From contig NZ_CP073637.1 of the NCBI RefSeq assembly GCF_029962485.1, positions 1,984,001 through 2,048,000 of the forward strand: a stretch of DNA of 64,000 nt, written 5' to 3'. The position numbers were made by a program, and so were the translations under genes. The notes under the pieces were generated by a model. That model made no database searches. It saw only the letters and a program-made list of their open reading frames with translations, and was not told the origin of the DNA. This document shows positions 47,672 through 58,585 of this stretch, piece after piece; position 1 is the first letter of the stretch, and every line of letters starts with the position of its first letter. This DNA comes from Burkholderia cepacia. Lineage in GTDB: Bacteria; Pseudomonadota; Gammaproteobacteria; Burkholderiales; Burkholderiaceae.

Positions 47672-48862
47672 TTAGCGCCCGTGTTCGGAAATCGTGTGGT
47701 CTTCGTGTGGTTCAGCGGGTGCGCCGTCGAGCGCGCCGCTGGGTAACGTCGCGCTGGAGAGGTGTTCCGCGGAGGCGATTTCGGCGATGGCGGCACGCAA
47801 CGTATCAAGACCCTGACCGGTGCGCGCGCTCAAAAAGACGCGCGAAATATTACCATATTCGTCCCGCTCGACCGCGTCGCCGCGGGCCGCCAGCTCGGGC
47901 ACGGCGTCGATCTTGTTGAACACCAGCACCTGCCGGATCGTGTCCGCGCCAATCTCGTGCAGCACGCCGTTGACCTGCTCGATCTGCTCGAGCCTGACCG
48001 CGCTCGACGCGTCGACCACGTGCAGCAGCAGATCCGCGTGGATCGTTTCCTCGAGGGTCGCGCGGAATGCCGCGACGAGCTGGTGAGGCAGCTCGCGGAT
48101 GAACCCGACCGTATCCGACACGACGATCTGACCGACCTCGTCGCCGAGGTACACGCGCCGCGACGTCGTATCGAGCGTGGCGAACAGCTGGTCGGCCGCG
48201 TAGGCCTGCGCTTTCGTCAGTGCATTGAACAGCGTCGACTTGCCCGCGTTCGTGTAGCCGACGAGCGACACCGACATCGTGCCGCTGCGCGCACGCTGCC
48301 GACGCTGCGTACTGTGCTGCCGACGCAGCCGGTCGAGCCGCGACTTCAGCATCTTGATGCGTTCGCCGATCAGCCGGCGGTCGGTTTCGAGCTGCGTTTC
48401 GCCGGGGCCGCGCAGGCCGATACCGCCCTTCTGCCGTTCAAGGTGGGTCCACGCACGAATGAGTCGTGTCGACAGGTATTGCAGCTGCGCGAGTTCGACC
48501 TGCAACTTGCCTTCGTGACTGCGGGCGCGCTGCGCGAAGATGTCGAGGATGAGGCTCGTGCGGTCGACCACACGCCTGTTAAGTGCCTGCTCCAGATTGC
48601 GTTGCTGGGCCGGCGCAAGGGCGTGGTTGAAGATGACGATTTCGACGTTGTGCGCGTCGCAGGCAAGCCGCAGCTCTTCGGCTTTGCCGCTGCCGATGAA
48701 CATCTTGGCATCGGGACTGGAGCGACGACCTGTGAGGGTGACGGCGGGACGGGCCCCCGCGCTGGAGGCGAGAAGACTGAGTTCTTCGAGACTGGCTTCG
48801 AAATCGGTCTTGCCGAAATCGATGCCGACGAGCGCTGCGTTGATCAAATTATCGGGTGTCAA
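47672..48862 (-). CDS. hflX: GTPase HflX
   Basis: A 396-residue ribosome-associated GTPase that helps rescue stalled or heat-damaged ribosomes. The HflX N-terminal domain contains FIGSGKAEELR and GGIGLRGPGETQLETDRRLI. The G domain has G1 GYTNAGKST, G3 DTVGFI and G4 NKID. The start appears to be a TTG at 48862 with weak translation signals, which is unusual but gives the normal N-terminus. It lies 57 bases after hfq. Confidence 0.94.
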   Translation of the reverse strand: MTPDNLINAALVGIDFGKTDFEASLEELSLLASSAGARPAVTLTGRRSSPDAKMFIGSGKAEELRLACDAHNVEIVIFNHALAPAQQRNLEQALNRRVVDRTSLILDIFAQRARSHEGKLQVELAQLQYLSTRLIRAWTHLERQKGGIGLRGPGETQLETDRRLIGERIKMLKSRLDRLRRQHSTQRRQRARSGTMSVSLVGYTNAGKSTLFNALTKAQAYAADQLFATLDTTSRRVYLGDEVGQIVVSDTVGFIRELPHQLVAAFRATLEETIHADLLLHVVDASSAVRLEQIEQVNGVLHEIGADTIRQVLVFNKIDAVPELAARGDAVERDEYGNISRVFLSARTGQGLDTLRAAIAEIASAEHLSSATLPSGALDGAPAEPHEDHTISEHGR

Positions 48863-48919
48863 GATAAGGCGGCTGGCATCGGTCGCTCGCGGCGACCGGA
48901 TGCCGGCCGCTGCAATGGG

Positions 48920-49159
48920 TTAGGACGAGACTTCCGCGTCCGGGTGGAAATTCACCGGGCGCGCCGGCACGACCGTCGAGATGGCGTGCTTGTAGACCAT
49001 CTGGGTCACCGTATTACGGAGCAACACGACGTACTGGTCGAACGATTCAATGTTCCCTTGAAGCTTGATGCCATTGACGAGGTAGATCGAAACGGGAACG
49101 TGCTCTTTGCGCAGTGCGTTCAAAAACGGGTCTTGTAACAATTGCCCTTTGTTGCTCAT
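48920..49159 (-). CDS. hfq: RNA chaperone Hfq
   Basis: A 79-residue Sm-like hexameric protein that pairs small RNAs with targets. The Sm1 region ([26 protein letters not shown]) and Sm2 ([12 protein letters not shown]) are intact. The start [20 protein letters not shown] is standard; GGAG six bases upstream confirms it over an ATG four codons earlier. It heads the hfq-hflX-hflK-hflC run, 142 bases after der. Confidence 0.97.
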   Translation of the reverse strand: MSNKGQLLQDPFLNALRKEHVPVSIYLVNGIKLQGNIESFDQYVVLLRNTVTQMVYKHAISTVVPARPVNFHPDAEVSS

Positions 49160-49301
49160 GGCGTACTCCATCTTTTTTTGCAGGTTGATCTGGATTGGCG
49201 GCGAAGAAAAAGAGATCCGGCGCCAATCGCTACACTATAGCTGATTTTGCCTGCCCCGCCCGGGGCGTAGGCCTTGCGGCCTATCCCTTGCGGGGCGTGC
49301 T

Positions 49302-50639
49302 TCAGCCCTTGTCCGCGTACGGGTTGTTCGACGAACGGAACTCTATGCGCAATGGAGTCCCGGTCAGCGAGAAAGTTTCGCGGAACCGGTTTTCGAGGTA
49401 GCGTTTGTAGGTTTCCGTGACCGCGTCGAGCGCATTGCCGTGGATGACGATGAGCGGCGGATTCTGGCCGCCCTGGTGCGCGTAGCGCAGCTTCGGGCGC
49501 ACCGGGCCGCGACGGCGCGGCTGCTGGAATTCGACGGCCTCGATCAGCGCACGCGTGAGCTTCGGCGTCGGCAGCTTCGCCATCGCCGCCGCGTACGCGT
49601 CGTCGACCGAGCGCATCAGCGCGCCGATACCCGTCTTCTTCGCGGCCGAAATGAAGTGCGATTTCGCGAAGTCGAGGAATTTCAGCTTGCGGGTCAAATC
49701 CGCTTTCGCGCGGTCGCGCGCGTGCTCGTCGAGGCCATCCCACTTGTTGACGCCGATCACGAGCGCGCGGCCCTGCTCGACGACGAAGCCGGCGATGTGC
49801 GCGTCCTGGTCGGAAATGTCCTGCTGCGCATCCAGCAGAAGAATGACGACGTTCGCATCGGAGATCGATTGCAGCGTCTTCACGACCGAGAACTTCTCGA
49901 TCGCCTCGAACACCTTGCCGCGGCGGCGCAGGCCGGCCGTGTCGATCAGCGTATATTTCTTGCCGTTACGCTCGAAGTCGACGTAGATCGAATCGCGCGT
50001 CGTGCCCGGCATGTCGAACGCGATCACGCGATCTTCGCCGATCAGCGCGTTCACGAGCGTCGACTTGCCGACGTTCGGACGGCCGACGATCGCGATCTTG
50101 ATACCGCGCGACGGATCGTTTTCGTCCTCTTCCTCCGGGCGGTCGGCGTAAGCAACCTCCAGGGCCTCGTTGATCATGTCGGTCACGCCGTCGCCGTGCG
50201 CGGCCGAGATCGCGCGCGGATCGCCGAGCCCGAGTTCGTAGAAGTCGGTCGCGACCGCCGTGTACTTCATCCCCTCGGCCTTGTTGACGACGAGGAAGAT
50301 CGGCCGGCCGGTCTTGCGCAGGTAGTCGGCGATCGACTTGTCCTGCGGCGCGAGCCCGTTGCGGCCGTCGACGATGAACACGACGATGTCGGCTTCCTCG
50401 ACGGCCTGCCGCGTCTGGCGCGCCATCTCGTGCAGGATGCCGTCCTTCGCGACGGGTTCGAAGCCGCCCGTATCGACGACCAGGTACGGCCGCTCGCCGA
50501 CGCGCCCTTCGCCGTAATGGCGATCGCGCGTCAGGCCCGGCAGGTCGGCGACCAGCGCATCGCGCGAGCGCGTGAGCCGGTTGAACAGCGTGGATTTCCC
50601 CACATTGGGGCGCCCAACAAGGGCAATAACCGGTTTCAT
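49302..50639 (-). CDS. der: Ribosome-assembly GTPase Der (EngA)
   Basis: A 445-residue protein with two GTPase domains in tandem and a C-terminal KH-like domain. G1 motifs are GRPNVGKST near residue 8 and again near 187; G4 motifs NKAEG and NKWDG are seen. It acts in 50S assembly. It is preceded by a strong hairpin at 50661-50685 and lies next to hfq, joining two gene runs that are separate in E. coli. Confidence 0.97.
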   Translation of the reverse strand: MKPVIALVGRPNVGKSTLFNRLTRSRDALVADLPGLTRDRHYGEGRVGERPYLVVDTGGFEPVAKDGILHEMARQTRQAVEEADIVVFIVDGRNGLAPQDKSIADYLRKTGRPIFLVVNKAEGMKYTAVATDFYELGLGDPRAISAAHGDGVTDMINEALEVAYADRPEEEDENDPSRGIKIAIVGRPNVGKSTLVNALIGEDRVIAFDMPGTTRDSIYVDFERNGKKYTLIDTAGLRRRGKVFEAIEKFSVVKTLQSISDANVVILLLDAQQDISDQDAHIAGFVVEQGRALVIGVNKWDGLDEHARDRAKADLTRKLKFLDFAKSHFISAAKKTGIGALMRSVDDAYAAAMAKLPTPKLTRALIEAVEFQQPRRRGPVRPKLRYAHQGGQNPPLIVIHGNALDAVTETYKRYLENRFRETFSLTGTPLRIEFRSSNNPYADKG

Positions 50640-50660
50640 CTGTGTTTTCTACGGTGAAGC

Positions 50661-50685
50661 GCAGCAGCGGGAGGCCCGCTGCTGC
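50661..50685. other. Stem-loop in the der leader
   Basis: GCAGCAGCGGG pairs perfectly with CCCGCTGCTGC (11 base pairs, loop AGG), 22 bases before the der start. It lacks a U-run and may affect der translation. Confidence 0.5.
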
Positions 50686-50796
50686 GGGCGGCTGCGCTGA
50701 ATGAAAATATCACGAATTCGCGCCGCGTCGGATGCGCGCGCCCGGCGCACGTTGCGCGCCGTCGTCTTTCGTCTCGAACTGCCTTTCAAATACCGA

Positions 50797-50817
50797 GCGG
50801 CCGGGAGCACCGGCCGC
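50797..50817 (-). other. Stem-loop after bamB
   Basis: GCGGCCGG pairs with CCGGCCGC (8 base pairs, five-base loop), 70-90 bases past the bamB stop. The downstream minus-strand sequence is only weakly U-rich, so it is at best a leaky terminator. Confidence 0.4.
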
Positions 50818-50886
50818 CTTCATGCGGCACGGCCGAGGCGCGCGGGACAAGCCCGCCGCGCCGCGGCCGCACCTGTTTACTGCGTG

Positions 50887-52032
50887 TCAGCGCGGACGGA
50901 ACCCGTACAGGCCGCCGTCCTTCGTCTGCACGACGAGCGTATTGCCCGCGAGGACCGGCGCCGCCGTAATCGCGCTGCCGTCGGTCTTCATCCGTGCGAT
51001 GAAGCTGCCGTCTTCGCGCGACAGGAAGTGCACGAAGCCCTTGTAATCGCCCATCACGACCGCATGCCCGAGCAGGTACGGCACGCCGACGTCACGACTC
51101 TTCAGCTTGTCGTTGCGCCACAGCTGGTTGCCCGATGCCGCGTCGTACGCCGTCACGACCGACCAGTCGTCGCCGCCGGCGACCACCGAATCGTCCTGTG
51201 CAAGACCGCTGCGGCTCGAGAACGCCTTTTCCCACAGTGGGCGGCCCGAGTTCGCATCGAAGCAGCCGAGCTGACCCTGGAACGTCACCGCGCATGCCTC
51301 CGCGCCCACGAGCGTCGGCGGGCCGCTGACGTCGTTGATGCGCTCGACCTCGGTCACGCCCTTCGGGAACGACACCGGCGTCTGCCAGAACGGCTCGCCC
51401 GTCTGCAGGTTGATCGCGACCAGACCGCCGCCGGGGAAGCCCGCCAGCACCGCCGCGTCACCCGCGAACGTCATGCCGGCCGACACGCGCAGGTTCAGCG
51501 GCACCGCGCGGTTGCGGTAGTTCCACTTCTGCTCGCCCGTCTGTGCGTTGAACGCGATCACCTGGCCGTCGATCGTACGGACGACCACGAGGCCGTTGCC
51601 GACGAGCGGCGGCGAGAAGATCTCGCCCTGCACGCTGGTCTTCCACAGTTGCTTGCCGTCCGGGCCCAGCACGAACACGCCGCCCTTCAGCGCGCCGACC
51701 GCCGTCAGATTGCCGTCGCTGCCGACACCGGCCGACAGGTCCGAACCGACCTTCGAACGCCAGAGCGTCTGGCCCGTCTTCGCGTCGATCTTCTCGACCG
51801 AACCGTTTTCGCCCGCCGCATAGACGGCGTCGCCCACGGCCACCGGCGAGAACAGGTAGCGTCCGCCCTTGCCGACGCTCGCCTTCCAGACCTGTTGCAC
51901 GTCCATGACGGGCTTGAACTCGGTCAGCGGCGTCGGCACGCGACGCGCGTCCTTCGACGACGAGCAAGCCGCCAATGCGAGGACAGCCGCCGCGCAGGCA
52001 ACGGGCACAGCGTAACGTTTCAGCAAATTCAT
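50887..52032 (-). CDS. bamB: Outer membrane assembly lipoprotein BamB
   Basis: A 381-residue eight-bladed beta-propeller lipoprotein of the BAM complex. The lipobox is LAAC near residue 22 (VLALAACSSS). PQQ-like repeat elements such as GKGGRYLFSPVAVGDAVYAA, TGQTLWRSKVG and SGRPLWEKAF repeat through the protein. It follows yfgM by 42 bases. Confidence 0.95.
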   Translation of the reverse strand: MNLLKRYAVPVACAAAVLALAACSSSKDARRVPTPLTEFKPVMDVQQVWKASVGKGGRYLFSPVAVGDAVYAAGENGSVEKIDAKTGQTLWRSKVGSDLSAGVGSDGNLTAVGALKGGVFVLGPDGKQLWKTSVQGEIFSPPLVGNGLVVVRTIDGQVIAFNAQTGEQKWNYRNRAVPLNLRVSAGMTFAGDAAVLAGFPGGGLVAINLQTGEPFWQTPVSFPKGVTEVERINDVSGPPTLVGAEACAVTFQGQLGCFDANSGRPLWEKAFSSRSGLAQDDSVVAGGDDWSVVTAYDAASGNQLWRNDKLKSRDVGVPYLLGHAVVMGDYKGFVHFLSREDGSFIARMKTDGSAITAAPVLAGNTLVVQTKDGGLYGFRPR

Positions 52033-52074
52033 CGGTTAGCGAAGCAGAAGTTAAGAGGTTAAGGGGACCGCGAT

Positions 52075-52704
52075 TCAGCCGCCGAGCGCGTCCAGCTTGA
52101 ACTGCACGAGTTGCCGCGCAGACTGGTCGTCCTTCGACAGGCCGTCGAGCGCGAGCTTGTAAGCGGCGCGCGCATCGTCGGTCTTGCCTTGCGCGGCCAG
52201 CAGATCGCCGCGACGATCGGCCACGAGGCCCTTGAATGCATCGACCGGCGTACCCGACAGCAGCGTGAGGCCCGCGTCGTACGCCTTTTCGTCGAGCAGC
52301 AGCGACGCGAGACGCAGCTTCGCGATCTGCTTGTACTCGTTGTCCTTGGCGTGATCGACGGCCCACTGCAGTTGCGCCTTCGCGCCTGCCGCGTCGCCGG
52401 CTGCATACAGCGTCTTCGCGGCCGAGAGCGCCGTCATCTGCGCATACGGCGTGCTGCCGAACTTGTCTTCCATGTCGGCGGCCGCGCGGGCCATCGTCGC
52501 CTTGTCGTTCGCGGCGGCGGCCTTCTGGACCTGCTCGTACAGCCCGGACGCCTCGGCAGCCTGACGGCGCTGCCAGTAGTTCCAGCCGTTGAAACCGGCC
52601 GCGACGACGAGCGCCGCGAGCACGATCCACGTGGTGAGGTTGCCCCAGCGGGCCCACCACGCCTTGAGACTTTCAATCGATTCTTGTTCGTCGTGATAAC
52701 TCAT
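52075..52704 (-). CDS. yfgM: YfgM family periplasmic TPR protein
   Basis: A 209-residue protein with a short cytoplasmic start (MSYHDEQESIESLKAWWARWG), one membrane segment (about 24-41) and a TPR-like periplasmic domain (DUF2133/TPR_21). In E. coli YfgM works with PpiD at the Sec translocon. GGAAGGA precedes the start. Its place between hisS and bamB is the same as in E. coli. Confidence 0.92.
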   Translation of the reverse strand: MSYHDEQESIESLKAWWARWGNLTTWIVLAALVVAAGFNGWNYWQRRQAAEASGLYEQVQKAAAANDKATMARAAADMEDKFGSTPYAQMTALSAAKTLYAAGDAAGAKAQLQWAVDHAKDNEYKQIAKLRLASLLLDEKAYDAGLTLLSGTPVDAFKGLVADRRGDLLAAQGKTDDARAAYKLALDGLSKDDQSARQLVQFKLDALGG

Positions 52705-52759
52705 CGGCGAGCGATTCCTTCCTGTTCAGGCCTTTCTTGTCGAGCGAATGCCAGCGCGA

Positions 52760-54100
52760 TCAGTCGTCGCCGTCTTCGGCGGATGCAACCATCGCATTGA
52801 TTAGGAATTCGGTCAAGCTTTCGACCGGTACGGTCTGCTGAACGTTCTTTTCCCCATCCGCACCCGCACCGCGCAGCGCTTTCACGCCCACCGTGCCGTT
52901 CGCGACTTCCTCTTCGCCGAAGATCACCGCGAACGCGGCGCCGCTCGCGTCGGCCCGCTTCATCTGCGACTTGAAGCTTGCCGTCGCGCCATCGGCGCTG
53001 CAGTGGAAGATCACGTCAAGGCCCGTATCGCGCAGGCGCTCGGCCGCGATGAACGCCTGTTCACGCGCGGTCTCGCCCTGATGCACGACGTACACATCGA
53101 CACCTTCCTGCTCGGGCGCGAGATCGTCTTCTTTCAGCAGCTCGAGAATGCGCTCGATGCCCATCGCCCAGCCGCACGCGGCGGTCGGCTTGCCGCCGAG
53201 CTGCTCGATCAGCGGATCGTAGCGGCCGCCGGCCGCGACCGTGCCCTGCGCGCCGAGCTTGTCGGTCACCCACTCGAACACGGTCAGGTTGTAGTAATCG
53301 AGGCCGCGCACGAGACGCGGGTTGATCTTGAACGGAATATTGTTCGCGAGCAGCAGACGCTGCAGCCCTTCGAAGTGCGCGCGCGATTCTTCGCCGAGGA
53401 AGTCGATCAGCTTCGGCGCGTTCTGCGCGATCTCCTGCAGCGCGGGATTCTTCGTGTCGAGCACGCGCAGCGGGTTCGTATACAGACGGCGCTTTGCGTC
53501 CTCGTCGAGCACGTCGGCGAACTGCTCGAGGTACTTGATCAGTTCGACGCGGTGCGCGGCACGCTCTTCGGCAAGGCCGAGCGAGTTGATCTCGAGCTTG
53601 ATGCCGGTCAGGCCGAGGTCGTCCCACAGGCGCTGACACATCATGATGATCTCGGCATCCGCATCGGGACCCGCGAAGCCGAGCGCCTCGACGCCGACCT
53701 GATGGAACTGGCGATAGCGGCCGCGCTGCGGACGCTCGTGACGGAACATCGGGCCGATGTACCACAGGCGCTTCGGGCCGTCGTACAGCATGTTGTGCTC
53801 GATCGACGCGCGCACGACGGCCGCGGTGTTTTCCGGGCGCATCGTCAGGTTTTCGCCGTTCAGCGCGTCGGTGAAGCTGTACATCTCTTTCTCGACGATG
53901 TCGGTGACTTCGCCGATGCCGCGCGTGAAGAGCTGCGTGTGTTCGACGATCGGCGTGCGGATGTTTTGGTAGCCGTACGCGCGCAGCAGCGATTTCACGG
54001 TAGCTTCGAAGAATTCCCACAGGCCGGCATCCTGCGGAAGGATGTCGTTCATGCCCTTGACGCCGGTGAGCTTCTCGATCTTGCGTTTCTGTTCAGTCAT
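52760..54100 (-). CDS. hisS: Histidyl-tRNA synthetase
   Basis: A 446-residue class II synthetase. Motif 2 ([23 protein letters not shown]) and the histidine-A signatures [15 protein letters not shown] and [13 protein letters not shown] are present, and the C-terminal anticodon domain follows. It lies between ispG and yfgM. Confidence 0.97.
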   Translation of the reverse strand: MTEQKRKIEKLTGVKGMNDILPQDAGLWEFFEATVKSLLRAYGYQNIRTPIVEHTQLFTRGIGEVTDIVEKEMYSFTDALNGENLTMRPENTAAVVRASIEHNMLYDGPKRLWYIGPMFRHERPQRGRYRQFHQVGVEALGFAGPDADAEIIMMCQRLWDDLGLTGIKLEINSLGLAEERAAHRVELIKYLEQFADVLDEDAKRRLYTNPLRVLDTKNPALQEIAQNAPKLIDFLGEESRAHFEGLQRLLLANNIPFKINPRLVRGLDYYNLTVFEWVTDKLGAQGTVAAGGRYDPLIEQLGGKPTAACGWAMGIERILELLKEDDLAPEQEGVDVYVVHQGETAREQAFIAAERLRDTGLDVIFHCSADGATASFKSQMKRADASGAAFAVIFGEEEVANGTVGVKALRGAGADGEKNVQQTVPVESLTEFLINAMVASAEDGDD

Positions 54101-54120
54101 CGTTCGTGTGTTTGGACGAA

Positions 54121-55437
54121 TTAGTTCGTGGCCTCAGCGCGGCCGTAGTTGCGTGCGACGTAGTCGCTGACGATCTGCTGGAATTCCTCGGCGATCCGCT
54201 CGCCGCGCAGCGTCTTGACCTTCTCGCCGTCGATGAAGACGGGCGCGGCCGGGTTCTCGCCCGAACCCGGCAGGCTGATGCCGATGTTCGCGTGCTTCGA
54301 CTCGCCCGGGCCGTTGACGATGCAGCCCATCACCGCGACGTTCATCTTCTCGACGCCCGGATATTCCTTGCGCCAGACCGGCATCTGCTCGCGCAGGTAG
54401 GTCTGGATCTGCATCGCGAGTTCCTGGAACAGCGTGCTCGTCGTGCGGCCGCAGCCCGGGCACGCGATCACCATCGGTGCGAACGAGCGCAGGCCCATCG
54501 TCTGCAAGATTTCCTGGCCGACGATCACTTCACCCGTGCGCGGCGCGCCCGGTTCCGGCGTCAGCGAGATGCGGATCGTATCGCCGATCCCTTCCTGCAG
54601 CAGCACGCCAAGCGCGGCCGTCGACGCAACGATGCCCTTCGAGCCCATGCCGGCCTCGGTCAGCCCGAGGTGCAGCGCGAAGCCGCAGCGGCGGCCGAGC
54701 TCGCGGTACACGGCGATCAGATCCTGCACGCCGCTGACCTTGCACGACAGCACGATGCGGTCACGGCCGAGGCCGAGTTCGACCGCACGTTCGGCCGAGC
54801 CGATCGCCGACTGGATCAGCGCCTCGTACATCACGCTTTGCGCGCCCCACGGCTGCGAACGTGCACCGTTCTCGTCCATCATGCGCGCGAGCAGGTCCTG
54901 GTCCAGGCTGCCCCAGTTCACGCCGATTCGCACGACCTTGTCGTACTTGGCCGCGGCCTCGATCATCAGCGCGAACTGCGTATCGCGCTTCGCGCCTTGG
55001 CCGACGTTGCCGGGGTTGATCCGGTACTTCGACAGCGCCTCCGCGCAGCCCGGGTAATCGCGCAGCAGCAGGTGGCCGTTGTAGTGGAAATCGCCGACGA
55101 GCGGCACGGTCACGCCCATCCGGTCGAGTTGCTCGCGGATCGCCGGCACGGCGGCGGCGGCCTCGGGCGTGTTGACCGTGATGCGCACCAGTTCGGAGCC
55201 CGCGTTCGCGAGTTCCTTGATCTGGATCGCCGTGCCGATCGCGTCGGCCGTGTCGGTATTCGTCATCGACTGCACGCGCACCGGCGCGTCGCCGCCGATC
55301 GTCACGAGTTGCCCGCCCCAGCGGACATCCACCGCATGCGATACGCGGCGCGGCTGATGCCCGCCGAACACCGGCTCGGTTGAACAAATCTGACTGCTGC
55401 GTGGGGATTGAGCTTCGGATTGCATCGATAGATCCAT
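54121..55437 (-). CDS. ispG: 4-hydroxy-3-methylbut-2-enyl diphosphate synthase IspG
   Basis: A 438-residue enzyme for the penultimate step of the MEP isoprenoid pathway. The TIM-barrel part contains [16 protein letters not shown]. The 4Fe-4S cysteines are in ACPGCGR and in [11 protein letters not shown]. The large insertion between barrel and cluster domain is the normal bacterial size. The start could be ATG 55437 or 55425. It is separated from upstream rodZ by a strong hairpin. This pathway feeds the prenyl diphosphates that the terpene synthase at 38.6 kb would need. Confidence 0.96.
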   Translation of the reverse strand: MDLSMQSEAQSPRSSQICSTEPVFGGHQPRRVSHAVDVRWGGQLVTIGGDAPVRVQSMTNTDTADAIGTAIQIKELANAGSELVRITVNTPEAAAAVPAIREQLDRMGVTVPLVGDFHYNGHLLLRDYPGCAEALSKYRINPGNVGQGAKRDTQFALMIEAAAKYDKVVRIGVNWGSLDQDLLARMMDENGARSQPWGAQSVMYEALIQSAIGSAERAVELGLGRDRIVLSCKVSGVQDLIAVYRELGRRCGFALHLGLTEAGMGSKGIVASTAALGVLLQEGIGDTIRISLTPEPGAPRTGEVIVGQEILQTMGLRSFAPMVIACPGCGRTTSTLFQELAMQIQTYLREQMPVWRKEYPGVEKMNVAVMGCIVNGPGESKHANIGISLPGSGENPAAPVFIDGEKVKTLRGERIAEEFQQIVSDYVARNYGRAEATN

Positions 55438-55473
55438 TTACGCGGAATGCGCCGCGACGCGGCACATGAATTG

Positions 55474-55533
55474 AAAAAGCGCCGTGCCCTCACGGCCTGC
55501 CGACATCGACGACAGGCCTTCGTCACGGCGCTT
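55474..55533 (-). terminator. Two-lobed terminator-like hairpin between rodZ and ispG
   Basis: An outer 10-base-pair stem (55477-55486 with 55524-55533) encloses an inner GGCCTG/CAGGCC stem, followed by a U-rich run at 55478-55474 on the minus strand. It starts four bases after the rodZ stop. Confidence 0.7.
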
Positions 55534-55537
55534 GACG

Positions 55538-56551
55538 TCAGGGCAACGTGAACCGTGCCACATTACCCCGCGCTGCCGAATATTTTGCCGGATCGACCGG
55601 CTTTCCGTCGAACGCGACTGCGTCGAGGCCTGCCTTGTTGCCGATCGTGACCTTGAACGGCCCGTCACCGGCGACCTGCTTCGTCTCGCCGGCCCGCACC
55701 AGCGCCGAGAACAGCTCCTTGCCATTCTTGTCGCGCACGCTGAACCAGCAATCCTGCTTGACCTTCAGTTCGACCATCGACTGGCCTGCCGCGACCACGA
55801 CGCTCGCCGGCTGGGCCGGCGCGGCGGCGCTTGCCGCCGTCGTGGCCACGACCGGTTGCGATGCAACGGCCGTCGCGACCGGCGCCGCGGGCGCCGGAAC
55901 AGCCGATGCAATCGCCGGCGCCGCAGATGCGGCCGCCGGGGCCGGAACCTCATTGGCGGCGACGGTCGACGCACCGCTTGCGGCCGCTTCTTCGACAGCG
56001 GCCGACGATGCAGCCGAAGCGCTCGCCGCCGACGCATGCTCCGCGTCGTTGCCCTTCAGGCGCGCGAGCAGGCTCGACGAATCGCCGCCAGTGTGCCACA
56101 TCAGTACGGCGACCACCGCGACGACGACGATCGCCGTTCCCCACAGCCACGGATGATGACGCGACGAGCCACCCAGCGGAATCGATACACGGCCGCGCGG
56201 CAGATCCGTCCCCGACGACGCGGGCATCGACAGGTCGACTTCCGGTACCCCGCGCTCACGGCGCAACGCCTGCGCGAACGGTTCCGGGTCAACGCCGAGC
56301 ATCTTCGCGTAACTGCGCACGACACCGAGCGCGAACGTCACACCGGGCAGATGGCTGATGTCGCCGGCCTCGAGCGCCCGGAGCTTCTGCGGTGCGACCT
56401 TGAGTCGCGCCGACACGTCGTCGACCGACCAGCCCTTCGTCTCCCGAAGCTGCGCCAGCCGGCTGCCGACTGCTGCCAGCGATTCCAGTCCCGCCGGTGC
56501 CGGTTTCGCGGCATTCGTCTCTGCGCCGTTAGTCGGCTGCGGCTCACTCAT
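55538..56551 (-). CDS. rodZ: RodZ-like protein (HTH + membrane segment + DUF4115)
   Basis: A 337-residue bitopic protein linked to MreB and cell shape. The cytoplasmic helix-turn-helix domain (about 25-95, LRETKGWSVDDVSARLKVAPQKLRALEAG) is followed by a membrane segment (HPWLWGTAIVVVAVVAVLMW), an Ala/Ser/Pro-rich linker and a C-terminal DUF4115 domain (VELKVKQDCWFSVRDKNGKELFSALV). GAGGACAAGG precedes the ATG. It lies between rlmN and ispG, the same order as in E. coli. Confidence 0.92.
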   Translation of the reverse strand: MSEPQPTNGAETNAAKPAPAGLESLAAVGSRLAQLRETKGWSVDDVSARLKVAPQKLRALEAGDISHLPGVTFALGVVRSYAKMLGVDPEPFAQALRRERGVPEVDLSMPASSGTDLPRGRVSIPLGGSSRHHPWLWGTAIVVVAVVAVLMWHTGGDSSSLLARLKGNDAEHASAASASAASSAAVEEAAASGASTVAANEVPAPAAASAAPAIASAVPAPAAPVATAVASQPVVATTAASAAAPAQPASVVVAAGQSMVELKVKQDCWFSVRDKNGKELFSALVRAGETKQVAGDGPFKVTIGNKAGLDAVAFDGKPVDPAKYSAARGNVARFTLP

Positions 56552-56715
56552 CCTTGTCCTCGCGTCGATTCTTCTTCACTGGCGGGCGCCTCCGGCTCCT
56601 GCCGGCCGGCACCCGCAACTGTCCATACCATGCGCGGCGCCGAGGCGCCGCGACCGATCGCTATTCGCGTGTTGCACCGCCAAGGGGTTCGGGCGTCCCC
56701 GGTCAGGTGCCCCCG

Positions 56716-57855
56716 TCAAACTGCCCGAACTTCGATGATTTTTCCTGCCGTGCCCGTTCGTTCCGCCAGGCGCGTGCGGTCCTTCACCGCGCCGGCCAGC
56801 TGGCCGCACGCGGCATCGATGTCGTCGCCGCGCGTCTTGCGCACGGTCGTGACGACACCCGCGTCGATGAGAACCTGTGCGAAGCGCTTGATCTGCTCCG
56901 GCTTCGAGCGGATGAGGCCCGACTCCGGAAACGGATTGAACGGGATCAGATTGAACTTGCACGGCACGTCGCGCGTGACGGCCAGCAGTTCGCGTGCATG
57001 CGCTTCGGTGTCGTTGACGCCGTCCAGCATGCAGTATTCGAATGTAATGAAGTCGCGCGGTGCGACTTTCAGATAGCGCTGGCACGCAGCCATCAGCTCG
57101 CGAAGCGGATACTTCTTGTTGAGCGGCACCAGCTCGTCGCGCAGCGCATCGTTCGGCGCGTGCAGCGAAACGGCCAGCGCGACCGGCAACTCGGCGCCGA
57201 GGCGATCCATCATCGGCACCACGCCGGACGTGGACAGCGTGACGCGGCGGCGCGACAGGCCGTACGCGTTGTCGTCGAGCATCAGCCGCATCGCGGGCAC
57301 GACCGCGCTGTAATTCAGCAGCGGCTCGCCCATGCCCATCATCACCACGTTGGTGACGACCCGTTCGGCCTTGCCGTTCGGGCCGGGCGCGCGGCCCAGC
57401 GACGCTCGCAATGCAAATTCGGCCATGCGGAGCTGGCCGATGATTTCGGCTGTCGACAGGTTGCGGGAAAAGCCCTGCTTGCCCGTCGAACAGAAGCGGC
57501 AGTTGACCGCGCACCCGGCCTGCGACGACACGCACAACGTGCCGCGCGTCTCTTCCGGGATGAACACGGTTTCGACCGCATTGCCGCTTCCGACGTCGAT
57601 CAGCCACTTGCGCGTGCCGTCGGTGGAAACGTGATCGCTGGCGATATCGGGCATCACGATCGACGCACGGCCCTTGAGCTTTTCTCTCAGGGACTTTGCG
57701 AGATCGGTCATGCCGTCGAAATCGCCGGCGTTGTACTGGTGGATCCAGCGCTGCAACTGCTTGGCGCGGAACGGCTTCTCGCCGAGGCTGCCGCAGTACG
57801 CGACAAGACCCTCGGCATCGAAGTCGAGAAGATTGACGGAAGTTTCGCTCGTCAT
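56716..57855 (-). CDS. rlmN: 23S rRNA/tRNA methyltransferase RlmN
   Basis: A 379-residue radical-SAM enzyme that methylates C2 of A2503 in 23S rRNA and A37 of some tRNAs. The radical-SAM cluster motif is in [16 protein letters not shown] second catalytic cysteine is expected in the C-terminal part ([17 protein letters not shown]). The start [34 protein letters not shown] is standard. Confidence 0.96.
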   Translation of the reverse strand: MTSETSVNLLDFDAEGLVAYCGSLGEKPFRAKQLQRWIHQYNAGDFDGMTDLAKSLREKLKGRASIVMPDIASDHVSTDGTRKWLIDVGSGNAVETVFIPEETRGTLCVSSQAGCAVNCRFCSTGKQGFSRNLSTAEIIGQLRMAEFALRASLGRAPGPNGKAERVVTNVVMMGMGEPLLNYSAVVPAMRLMLDDNAYGLSRRRVTLSTSGVVPMMDRLGAELPVALAVSLHAPNDALRDELVPLNKKYPLRELMAACQRYLKVAPRDFITFEYCMLDGVNDTEAHARELLAVTRDVPCKFNLIPFNPFPESGLIRSKPEQIKRFAQVLIDAGVVTTVRKTRGDDIDAACGQLAGAVKDRTRLAERTGTAGKIIEVRAV

Positions 57856-57910
57856 GATGTGCTGCCTTGCCGCGTGCGCTGGATCCTGCCTACTTGCTGT
57901 CAGCCAGGGC

Positions 57911-58336
57911 TTAACGCGAGTAAACGTTCATTTCCGGGAAGAAGAACGCGACTTCGACCGCTGCCGTTTCTGCAGCGTCCGAGCCGTGAACGGCGTTCGC
58001 GTCGATGCTGTCGGCGAAATCGGCGCGGATCGTGCCCTTTTCTGCCTTCTTCGGATCCGTTGCGCCCATCAGGTCGCGGTTCTTCAGGATCGCGCCTTCA
58101 CCTTCCAGAACCTGGATCATCACCGGGCCCGAGATCATGAAATCGACGAGGTCCTTGAAGAACGGACGCGCTGCGTGAACCGCGTAGAACTTCTCTGCGT
58201 CTGCACGCGACAGGTGTGCCATGCGCGATGCGACGATCTTCAGGCCGGCGCCTTCGAAACGGCTGTAGATCTGGCCGATCACGTTCTTTGCCACCGCATC
58301 CGGCTTGATGATCGACAGGGTGCGCTCGATTGCCAT
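57911..58336 (-). CDS. ndk: Nucleoside diphosphate kinase
   Basis: A 141-residue enzyme that balances nucleoside triphosphates. The start [21 protein letters not shown] and the catalytic His region ([16 protein letters not shown] with upstream NAVHGSD) are diagnostic. GGAG lies six bases before the ATG. It is the most upstream gene of the leftward ndk-rlmN-rodZ-ispG-hisS run and is divergent from the Bax-inhibitor gene. Confidence 0.97.
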
Positions 58337-58585
58337 AAAAACTCCAAAAAATTAAGAAGTTACAGGTTCAAATGAATCCGCTATTGTAGCACGATCCCGT
58401 GTATCATTGCGATTGAACCCTTACACATGTGAAAGGTTCCGAATCTATATGTTTTGTGCCGCACGGCCATTGAAACCTCCCGGCACGGAACGTATCTTAG
58501 CCATAGCTGCTCCGGTTTGCTGCGCCGCACACCGCGTGTGCCGAACCGGCCCCGGACGCCCACGCGTTCAATGTTAGGAGAAACC

